Source: a virus
Virus record (IMG/VR): IMGVR_UViG_3300009430_000009
Coordinates: 1 to 24,892 of that record
Reading direction: 5' to 3' (one strand)
Length of the DNA: 24,892 nt
The translations under genes and the position numbers were made by a program. Shown here piece after piece: positions 19,884-24,892 of the stretch. Within the stretch, counting starts at the first letter, position 1, and the number at the start of each line of letters is the position of its first letter. The notes beneath the pieces are model-generated. The model did no database searches. It was not told the origin of the DNA and was given only the letters and a program-made list of their open reading frames with translations.

Positions 19884-21545
19884 ATGAGTAAATCAATGTT
19901 AGATTACAAACGTAAAAATCACAAAACACCTCGTTTAGTAATTACAGATGCTTACACAATTGGTTCAAATCCATTTGAAAGTGAACAAGCAAAAAACCAA
20001 TCAGTTTATTACATTACTGCAAGAAAATTTTTAGATACAATTAACCACAGTCTTTACACAAAAGAAGATGCACGATATATTTTTAAAGGGTTATCAAAAT
20101 TAATTGATTATCTTTTATTTGAGCCTATTACAATGGAAGAAATTTTAGAAACTGATAGATTTTTAGAATTTCAAAAAGTTACCCTAAATGGTTTAGCAAA
20201 ATTTGAATATCCTCGTGAACTTTGGGTAAGAATAGTTGAAGAATTTGGTGGGCGTATTCCTATTAGAATAAAAGCCCTACCCGAAGGTTCTGTTTTTTAT
20301 CCACACGAACCTATCGTAGAAATTGAAACAAGTGTAAAAGATTTTGGTGTATTAGCCGCTTGGTTTGAAAGTTCACTCTTAAAAATTTGGGCTGCTACCG
20401 AAATGGTTACACAATTAGAACATTGGGTTCTTTATTACTTGGGATTGATGGATGAAATTTACGGAGATTCAATTTCAAAAGAACAAAAAGATTTCTTTGC
20501 TCGTGGAATGTTACACAATTTTGGTTGTCGTGCAGGTATGACACCACAAGAATCAGAATGGCTTGGCGAAGAAGCATTATTTAGTTTTTCGGGAACTGAT
20601 ACCTTTAGCGGTGCTTATCAATTTTGGAAAAATGCAGGTGAAGAAGCAGGACACTCTTTTTCAGTTAGTGCTTTAGCACATAGAAATATTCAAAGCTACG
20701 ATAAAGAATTTGATTGCTTTGAAGCATTATTTAACTACTTAAAAAGTGGTGAACTTGGTTCAAATGTTGCAGATTGTAACGATTTCTTTATTGCTGTTAA
20801 AAAAATAGGCAATGATAATAAACTTATCAAAGGTTGTTTACTTGAATTGGCTTTAAGAAGTAAAGAATTAGGTTTAAATGTTGTTGTTGTTATAAGACCT
20901 GATTCTGGCGATGCGGCAAAACAATTACTATTTGTTTGCGATACTGCAAAAGAATATGGTTTGTTTAGAGAAATTGAAATTAATGGTAAAACTTGGTACG
21001 GTGGTACTTTACTAAGATTTATTGAAGGGGATGGCATGAAATGGGAAACCATGAAAAAAATAAACGATATTCTTTTAGCAAATAATTATTTGGTTTGGGA
21101 ATGGGGTTTATATGGAATGGGTGGTGGTATGAGAAATGCCCTAAGTCGTGATAATTCATCTATGAAATATGCTTTATGTGCTGTTGGTGAAGAATTAAGA
21201 CCAGTTGTTAAATTTTCTGAAACTGCTGGAAAATCTACTTTGCCGGGACCTTTTAAACTTTTAAGAAGTAAAGAAGCATTGGAAAGTGGTATTACAATTG
21301 TAGGTATTAATGAAGTGGGTGAAGATGCAAGGGTTATTTATTACGATGGCTTAAATCCAAAATTCTTTGGTGATGTAATGTTTGAAGATAATAGAGATTA
21401 CAAAAAAAGAATTAGGCAACAAATGGATTTTATGCCAAAAAGATTAAAAAATGATATTCCTGCAAGCGAATTTATTTTGAATAAGCGTTTAGAATTATTA
21501 GCTAAATATGCTCCAGAAAAACTTGAAACTTTCTTAAAAGGTTAA
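19884..21545 (+). CDS. nadV: nicotinamide phosphoribosyltransferase
   Basis: A 553-residue enzyme that makes NMN from nicotinamide and PRPP. The active-site residues known from human NAMPT all have counterparts: FGCR at 213-216 (Phe and Arg stack nicotinamide), GTDT with Asp239 (amide recognition), His266 in ALAH (the phosphorylated catalytic His), Asp297, VIRPDSGD with Arg338 (phosphate), EGDG at 381-384, and GMGGGMRNALSRD with the Gly loop and Arg422. It is longer than the human 491, with an extra loop before His266 (GEEAGHSFSV) and a longer C-terminus. With nadM it forms a complete NMN route to NAD+. Own promoter and terminator. Confidence 0.96.
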   Translation: MSKSMLDYKRKNHKTPRLVITDAYTIGSNPFESEQAKNQSVYYITARKFLDTINHSLYTKEDARYIFKGLSKLIDYLLFEPITMEEILETDRFLEFQKVTLNGLAKFEYPRELWVRIVEEFGGRIPIRIKALPEGSVFYPHEPIVEIETSVKDFGVLAAWFESSLLKIWAATEMVTQLEHWVLYYLGLMDEIYGDSISKEQKDFFARGMLHNFGCRAGMTPQESEWLGEEALFSFSGTDTFSGAYQFWKNAGEEAGHSFSVSALAHRNIQSYDKEFDCFEALFNYLKSGELGSNVADCNDFFIAVKKIGNDNKLIKGCLLELALRSKELGLNVVVVIRPDSGDAAKQLLFVCDTAKEYGLFREIEINGKTWYGGTLLRFIEGDGMKWETMKKINDILLANNYLVWEWGLYGMGGGMRNALSRDNSSMKYALCAVGEELRPVVKFSETAGKSTLPGPFKLLRSKEALESGITIVGINEVGEDARVIYYDGLNPKFFGDVMFEDNRDYKKRIRQQMDFMPKRLKNDIPASEFILNKRLELLAKYAPEKLETFLKG

Positions 21546-21555
21546 ATTAAATTAA

Positions 21556-21582
21556 AAATTGCCCCTTAAAGGGGGCAATTTT
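21556..21582 (+). terminator. intrinsic terminator after nadV
   Basis: AAATTGCCCC pairs with GGGGGCAATTT around TTAAA, followed by TTTATTT. Confidence 0.85.
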
Positions 21583-21583
21583 A

Positions 21584-21615
21584 TTTGGTTGATAACATTT
21601 AAAGTCGTATATTTG
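21584..21615 (+). promoter_or_regulatory. promoter of the 21633 gene
   Basis: -33 TTTG, spacer GTTGATAAC..., -7 TATATTTG. A near-duplicate of the cassette at 21869. Confidence 0.85.
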
Positions 21616-21632
21616 TCTTAAATAAAAAAATT

Positions 21633-21872
21633 ATGGAATTATTGTGTGTAAATGCAAAAGATATTAAAATAAATAATATAATTTATTTCTGTAAAGAATT
21701 AGTAGAAGGTAAAATATATACAACAAAAGGAAAACCTTTTCTTGATGAAGAAGGGCATCTATGTTATTATATTGATGGTATAGGTATTCTTTTTGCTTGT
21801 AGATTTACTGAAGCCTTAGATAATTCTAAAAAAGAAGAATTTATCTTTAAAAAAGAACTTTGTTTAAATTAG
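21633..21872 (+). CDS. small beta-rich phage protein (SH3-like guess)
   Basis: A 79-residue protein. LVEGKIYTTKGKPFLDEEGH, then CYYIDGIGILFACRFTEA, fits a small beta-barrel pattern (EGKIY, D-x-G, then RF) that I recall in many phage proteins of about 80 residues with unknown role. Four Cys are present without a clear zinc pattern. It stops with TAG, and the TTAG there forms the -33 element of the next promoter. Confidence 0.75.
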   Translation: MELLCVNAKDIKINNIIYFCKELVEGKIYTTKGKPFLDEEGHLCYYIDGIGILFACRFTEALDNSKKEEFIFKKELCLN

Positions 21873-21900
21873 GTTAATAACATTTAAAGTCGTATATTTG
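21869..21900 (+). promoter_or_regulatory. promoter of the 21905 gene (leaderless start)
   Basis: -33 TTAG that contains the TAG stop of 21633, spacer GTTAATAAC..., -7 TATATTTG. Confidence 0.75.
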
Positions 21901-21904
21901 TCTT

Positions 21905-22219
21905 ATGAAAGAAGTAAAATTTGAAAATAGAACATTTCAATATAAAGTTGAAACGCATGAAACTGAAAAGTATTAATCTGAAATGTCTGGTGGAATGAGA
22001 GATATTACTATTTTTTATGAAGGAACAGAAACTTTCTTTCAAAAAAAATTTATTTTCTTTGGTAAAAAGATTGAAAAAACAAGACCTAAAAAAGTATTTG
22101 AAATTTATGCAAATGCTAATAACCCTTCTATTTCTAAAGAATGGTGGTATAAAGCAATTAGCGATGAAGTTGCTAAATTAGAAAGAAAGGAAGAAATTGA
22201 TAAAGGATTTTTAATATAA
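21905..22219 (+). pseudogene. phage gene interrupted by an in-frame TAA
   Basis: ATG 21905, 5 nt after the -7 box, reads MKEVKFENRTFQYKVETHET to TAA 21974-21976 (codon 24). The same frame continues past two sense codons to ATG 21983, then MSGGMRDITIFYEGTETFFQ to TAA at 22219, with FIFFGKKIEKTRPKKVFEIY and KEWWYKAISDEVAKLERKEE. I recall a phage family in which both halves are one protein. So this is a nonsense mutation, a read-through site, or a gene rescued by restart at 21983. If only the second part is made, it is 78 residues. Confidence 0.7.
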
Positions 22220-22240
22220 ATAGTTTTTCATAGTGTGTAT

Positions 22241-22270
22241 AGACCTTTCCGTTTCTACGGAAAGGTCTTT
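22241..22270. terminator. bidirectional terminator: 21905 gene and small RNA copy 5
   Basis: AGACCTTTCCGT pairs with ACGGAAAGGTCT around TTCT; a T-rich run follows on the plus side. Confidence 0.85.
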
Positions 22271-22354
22271 AAATTTTTTATAATATATTTTTTTAAATAG
22301 CCTACTTCTGATTCCTTCACACGTTTAATGGTGCGCCTGTCTTTATTGACTATG
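22241..22354 (-). ncRNA. structured small RNA, copy 5
   Basis: Minus-strand RNA of up to about 114 nt. P1 is GTC/GAC, P2 is CGCAC/GTGTG with loop CATTAAAC, and the tail is GGAATCAGAAGTAGGCT (identical at its end to plus-strand copy 6). An A-rich stretch leads into the shared hairpin. There is no ATG in the frame open in copies 2 and 4. Confidence 0.75.
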
Positions 22355-22386
22355 TAAAGATAAGGTATTTTAAGTTATTAACCAAA
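22355..22386 (-). promoter_or_regulatory. minus-strand promoter of small RNA copy 5
   Basis: Minus strand: -33 TTTG, spacer GTTAATAAC..., -7 TATCTTTA. Confidence 0.8.
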
Positions 22387-22405
22387 CATTTTTTATAAAA
22401 AAAGA

Positions 22406-22437
22406 TTTATTTATTAAATTTAGATACTGTATATTTG
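22406..22437 (+). promoter_or_regulatory. promoter of the 22442 gene (leaderless start)
   Basis: -33 TTTA, spacer with TAAA, -7 TATATTTG, ATG 5 nt later. Confidence 0.7.
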
Positions 22438-22441
22438 TAGT

Positions 22442-22789
22442 ATGAATATAAAAGATATAGTATTAGGTATTTTATTATGTACTCTTGGACAATTAGCATC
22501 ATTTATGCAATTACAAGCGAGTGTAAAATTTGGGTGGGATAAAAAATATATGTTAATATTATTAATATGTAGTGTACCTATATCGTGGATATATATTAAA
22601 TCTGTTCATTATTTTATAGATGGATTTGATGGGTTAATTTGGCCTTCAAGGATTTTAGGGTTTGGTGTAGGTATAATTGTATTTACAACAATGAGTTATT
22701 TAATTTTTAAAGAACCATTTACTTTGAAAAATACTTTATGTTTATCTTTGGCTGCTATAATAATTTTAATTCAATTATACATGAAATAA
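22442..22789 (+). CDS. four-helix membrane protein, SMR/DMT-like
   Basis: A 115-residue protein with four membrane segments at about 4-24, 35-54, 67-88 and 93-113. The end (MSYLIFKEPFTLKNTLCLSL, then AAIIILIQLYMK) has the F-K-E-x-hydrophobic pattern of small multidrug-resistance/DMT family members, which work as dimers. The segment GQLASFMQLQASVKFGWDKK fits the first loop of such proteins. I recall similar genes in Bacteroidota. Substrate unknown. Leaderless; it sits beside small RNA copy 5. Confidence 0.75.
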   Translation: MNIKDIVLGILLCTLGQLASFMQLQASVKFGWDKKYMLILLICSVPISWIYIKSVHYFIDGFDGLIWPSRILGFGVGIIVFTTMSYLIFKEPFTLKNTLCLSLAAIIILIQLYMK

Positions 22790-22792
22790 AAT

Positions 22793-22824
22793 TTTGGTTA
22801 ATAACTTTAAATACATTATCTTTG
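22793..22824 (+). promoter_or_regulatory. promoter of the 22840 gene
   Basis: -33 TTTG, spacer GTTAATAAC..., -7 TATCTTTG. Confidence 0.85.
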
Positions 22825-22839
22825 TTAAAACATAAAAAC

Positions 22840-23076
22840 ATGGCAAACAATAACAATTCAACAAGTTCAAGTCTTGGTTTTGGGAGTATATTAACGTTAA
22901 TTTTTATTACGTTAAAATTAACGAATTATATTAATTGGTCTTGGTTTTGGGTATTATTACCTTCTTTGTTACCTTTAATTATAGTTGTGTGTTTAGCAAT
23001 TTTTTCAATTATTGCTATTTATAAAAAGAATAAAAAGCTGAAAAAAGAATTACAAAAATTGAAAGATAGAAATTAA
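22840..23076 (+). CDS. small membrane protein, Fragile-X-F (TMEM185-like) type
   Basis: A 78-residue protein starting MANNNNSTSSSLGFGSILTL, with the IFITLKLTNYINWSWFWVLL pattern seen in short phage proteins labelled transmembrane Fragile-X-F, and a second helix LIIVVCLAIFSIIAI at about 46-60. A charged tail KKNKKLKKELQKLKDRN follows. ATG 22840 follows a normal A-rich leader; upstream codons lie in the previous gene and promoter. Role unknown. Confidence 0.8.
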   Translation: MANNNNSTSSSLGFGSILTLIFITLKLTNYINWSWFWVLLPSLLPLIIVVCLAIFSIIAIYKKNKKLKKELQKLKDRN

Positions 23077-23112
23077 TTTAGAAAATAAATTTCAAATTAA
23101 TATGTAATTGAA

Positions 23113-23144
23113 ATAAGATTAAAAATTAACTTTTTTAATCTTAT
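23113..23144. terminator. bidirectional terminator between 22840 and HNH gene
   Basis: ATAAGATTAAAAA pairs with TTTTTAATCTTAT around TTAACT; T-rich on the plus side, A-rich mirrored for the minus side. Confidence 0.75.
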
Positions 23145-23146
23145 AA

Positions 23147-23935
23147 TTATAATAAATTATCTATTTTAATAAATCTATTTGTATAACTACAAAGTGGTTG
23201 AAGATTTGTATAATGGTTTAATTTAATAACTTCTTCTTCACTTGTTGCTGAAGATAAAGGTATAATATGGTCTACATCCCATGTTTTATTTAATTCAAAG
23301 ATACCGACTTTGGGGTTGCCATAATTATCCCAATTCATCCACGATTCAAATTTAGATTCTAAATATATCTTAAAATCTTCATAAGAACAACCTAAAATTT
23401 CATAAGTTCTTGATTCTTTTATAAAACCTTTATTTTTTAATGATTTAAAAATTAAACTTCTTATATTACAAGTTAATTTGTATAAAGGGTCATTTTCTCT
23501 TTTTTCTTTTGATTTTTTATTAATTATATCTTTGTTTTTTTCTTTATACGACTTATTATATTCTTTTTGATAATTTTTAATATCAATTTTATTTTTTTCT
23601 ACATATTCCTTTTGGTATTCTCTAATTTTTATTTCATTATTTATAAAATAAGTCTTAGTTATTTCTTTTATTTTTTCCCTTTTATAAGAATCTATATTTT
23701 GTCTATATTTTCTCATATATAAATTTATATCTTCTCTATTATTAGAGAAATATTCTTTTTGATATTCTTTAATCTTTTCTTTATTTTTATCTTTATATTT
23801 TTTTCTTTTTTCTTTAATAACATCCTTATTTTCTGATAAGTATTTTATTCTTTTTTCTCTTAAAACTTTTTTGTTTTTTTCTCTATATTCTCTTTGCTTT
23901 TTATTTCTTTCCTCTTTTTTTATATCAATTTCCAT
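23147..23935 (-). CDS. HNH homing endonuclease
   Basis: A 262-residue minus-strand HNH. It has the clearest N-terminal repeat: about eight units like KEYREKNKEKIKEYQKEY over residues 1-140, a long basic coil. The nuclease half has LGCSYEDFKIYLESKFESW, WDVDHIIPLSSA (His) and HYTNLQPLCSYTNRF (Asn). It is the closest intact relative of the broken copy at 4507 (both have HYTNL and ESRTxEILGC). No standard promoter is seen upstream on the minus strand. It lies next to the tRNA gene. Confidence 0.9.
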   Translation of the reverse strand: MEIDIKKEERNKKQREYREKNKKVLREKRIKYLSENKDVIKEKRKKYKDKNKEKIKEYQKEYFSNNREDINLYMRKYRQNIDSYKREKIKEITKTYFINNEIKIREYQKEYVEKNKIDIKNYQKEYNKSYKEKNKDIINKKSKEKRENDPLYKLTCNIRSLIFKSLKNKGFIKESRTYEILGCSYEDFKIYLESKFESWMNWDNYGNPKVGIFELNKTWDVDHIIPLSSATSEEEVIKLNHYTNLQPLCSYTNRFIKIDNLL

Positions 23936-23989
23936 TTTATTTTTATTTTTATATATTAAAAATATCTAACTAACGAAAATAAAAATAAT

Positions 23990-24021
23990 TTTGTTTATTT
24001 CAAAACTTTTTCTTATATTTG
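23990..24021 (+). promoter_or_regulatory. promoter of the tRNA-Leu gene
   Basis: -33 TTTG, -7 TATATTTG, standard spacing but without the TAA at spacer positions 6-8. Confidence 0.75.
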
Positions 24022-24046
24022 TTTTATAAATAAAAAGAAATAAAAT

Positions 24047-24136
24047 ATCGGGGTGACGAAACTAGGTAGCCGTAACAGACTTAAAATCTGTCGCTTGTTG
24101 ATAAACAGCGTGTGGGTTCGACTCCCATCCCCGATA
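24047..24136 (+). tRNA. tRNA-Leu (anticodon UAA)
   Basis: A full cloverleaf of 90 nt. Acceptor ATCGGGG/CCCCGAT (7 bp), D-arm ACG/CGT, anticodon stem ACAGA/TCTGT with loop CTTAAAA (anticodon TAA, decoding UUA), a long variable arm typical of Leu (CGCTTGTT...AACAGCG), and T-arm GTGGG-TTCGACT-CCCAT. Discriminator A; CCA is not encoded. UUA is the commonest Leu codon in this AT-rich DNA, so the tRNA should help phage translation. Own promoter. Confidence 0.93.
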
Positions 24137-24149
24137 CAAAAAAAAAAGA

Positions 24150-24181
24150 TTTGTTTATTTGAAAAAATTTACTTATCTTTG
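24150..24181 (+). promoter_or_regulatory. promoter of the 24202 gene
   Basis: -33 TTTG, -7 TATCTTTG, standard spacing but without the TAA at spacer positions 6-8. Confidence 0.75.
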
Positions 24182-24201
24182 ATAAAATAAAATAAAAGTA
24201 T

Positions 24202-24366
24202 ATGTGGGCATTAATAGCTTCCGTTTTATGTGGTATTTGGGGTTATAATATTTTAAAAGATAAAGGACATAACCCAATCATAGGTGCTTGTTTAGGGGGG
24301 TTGCTTGGGTTAATTGGAGTATTAATTTGTTATTTAGCATTTGATGATAAATATTTTGATAATTAA
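24202..24366 (+). CDS. small two-helix membrane protein
   Basis: A 54-residue protein MWALIASVLCGIWGYNILKD, then KGHNPIIGACLGGLLGLIGV. Two membrane helices are joined by a DKGHNP loop, a pattern common in short bacterial and phage membrane proteins (KGRNPxxxAxLGxLxGLIG). Promoter upstream; its last codons TTT GAT AAT TAA form the next -33 region. Confidence 0.7.
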   Translation: MWALIASVLCGIWGYNILKDKGHNPIIGACLGGLLGLIGVLICYLAFDDKYFDN

Positions 24367-24386
24367 CTTTTTTATTTGTATCTTTG
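24355..24386 (+). promoter_or_regulatory. promoter of the 24399 gene
   Basis: -33 TTTG in the end of 24202, spacer ATAATTAAC..., -7 TATCTTTG. Confidence 0.8.
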
Positions 24387-24398
24387 TAAAAAGAAATT

Positions 24399-24707
24399 AT
24401 GACAGCAGAAGAATTTTTAATAGATTATATGGGTAAAGATGATTCTACACACCCTAACGAAAATATTAGAAACGAATGGATTGAAAGAACCAATCAATTA
24501 AAACAATTTGCTAAATTACATTGTGAAAAACAATTAGAAGCTATTTTAGAAAATGTTAATTTAATAGGTGATAATGCTCATGTTGATGGTAGACCTCCTG
24601 TATATGAGGATAGTGTTTATGTAGTTGACCAAATTGGACCAGATTATATTTACACCGTAAATAAAGATTCAATTATTGAAGCATACCCATTAGAAAACAT
24701 AAAATAA
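24399..24707 (+). CDS. small unknown phage protein
   Basis: A 102-residue protein. The start MTAEEFLIDYMGKDDSTHPN and the helix WIERTNQLKQFAKLHCEKQL resemble short Bacteroidota phage proteins that I know only as hypothetical. The C-terminal half (YEDSVYVVDQIGPDYIYTVN) is beta-rich. Own promoter. Confidence 0.75.
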   Translation: MTAEEFLIDYMGKDDSTHPNENIRNEWIERTNQLKQFAKLHCEKQLEAILENVNLIGDNAHVDGRPPVYEDSVYVVDQIGPDYIYTVNKDSIIEAYPLENIK

Positions 24708-24709
24708 TT

Positions 24710-24741
24710 TTTGGTAATTAACTTTTTTATTCGTATCTTTG
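24710..24741 (+). promoter_or_regulatory. promoter of the last gene (leaderless start)
   Basis: -33 TTTG, spacer GTAATTAAC..., -7 TATCTTTG, ATG 5 nt later. Confidence 0.8.
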
Positions 24742-24745
24742 ACTT

Positions 24746-24892
24746 ATGAAAAAGAAACAATAATAATATTTAGTTTATTACTCCTTATAATAGGTGCAAT
24801 TAGTTTTTATCTTTATCAATTGTCTATTAGACCTAAAGATAATGTACCAACTTATCATGTGCCGGCAAGTGATGCTAATATTAATATTAATA
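24746..24892 (+). pseudogene. membrane protein gene frameshifted at an A5 run after its ATG (cut by window end)
   Basis: ATG 24746 lies 5 nt past a good -7 box but reads only MKKKQ before TAA. A neighbouring frame is open to the window end and gives TIIIFSLLLLIIGAISFYLY, a membrane helix, then QLSIRPKDNVPTYHVPASDA. Adding one A to the five at 24749-24753 joins them as MKKETIIIFSLLLL.... Right after a start codon in an A-run, this mirrors the break at 158-173. Real mutation, slippage control or base-calling error. Confidence 0.55.

Noticed and set aside
20735-21052. Minus-strand open frame inside nadV
   Set aside because: It lies wholly within the conserved phosphoribosyltransferase and has no promoter.
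22738-22839. Upstream extension of the 22840 gene
   Set aside because: It overlaps the 22442 gene and the promoter at 22793-22824; the conserved start is MANNNN at 22840.

Overview
This window is very AT-rich, gene-dense phage DNA. The host is almost certainly a member of the Bacteroidota (Flavobacterium-like). The main evidence is the promoter type: I find 46 copies of a -33 TTTG / -7 TAnnTTTG element, the Bacteroidota housekeeping sigma pattern, each exactly 32 bp long. Shine-Dalgarno sequences are absent, stops are almost all TAA, and many genes are short orphans of phage type. There are also four free-standing HNH endonuclease genes (one dead), a tRNA-Leu and a phage NAD+ synthesis pair. 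No capsid, tail or replication gene is present, so this looks like an accessory or early region of a large phage genome.

Layout. 1-2190: two damaged gene ends, a triple tandem promoter driving a coiled-coil protein, and small orphans. 2190-5640: orphan genes, two small basic/acidic proteins with helical modules, a decayed HNH gene, and the first two copies of a new small-RNA element. 5640-9060: a PD-(D/E)XK-like protein, orphans, a strong-terminator gene, and a noncoding stretch with tandem hairpins. 9060-9330: two convergent small RNAs. 9330-12650: small membrane proteins, an HNH gene, and an SPFH lipoprotein gene split by a one-base frameshift. 12650-16500: a Nudix hydrolase, another small RNA, a tRNA-like element, and a poly-serine lipoprotein with its partner. 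16500-21600: a two-gene NAD+ salvage pathway (NMN adenylyltransferase-Nudix and nicotinamide phosphoribosyltransferase) interrupted by an HNH gene and three single-promoter genes. 21600-24892: small genes, a sixth small RNA, membrane proteins, an HNH gene, a tRNA-Leu(UAA), and a gene cut by the window edge.

Two systems stand out. The first is a family of six short structured RNAs (five on the minus strand, one on the plus strand). Each has its own promoter, a 5' hairpin P1, a second hairpin P2 with an 8-nt loop, and a conserved tail (AATCAGAAGTAG-like); most run into a hairpin terminator. Base changes in the stems are compensated between copies, so the structure is under selection. Five copies sit back-to-back with the promoter of a plus-strand gene. 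The second is the NAD+ pair: with nicotinamide as input it would rebuild NAD+ through NMN, the kind of pathway known to let phages survive NAD-depleting immunity.

Transcription is organised gene by gene. Nearly every gene carries its own promoter cassette, which often overlaps the end of the gene before it and supplies its stop codon. Nine genes start exactly 5 nt after the -7 box and must be leaderless. Several genes are broken, three of them by single-base changes at A-runs and others by in-frame TAA codons.
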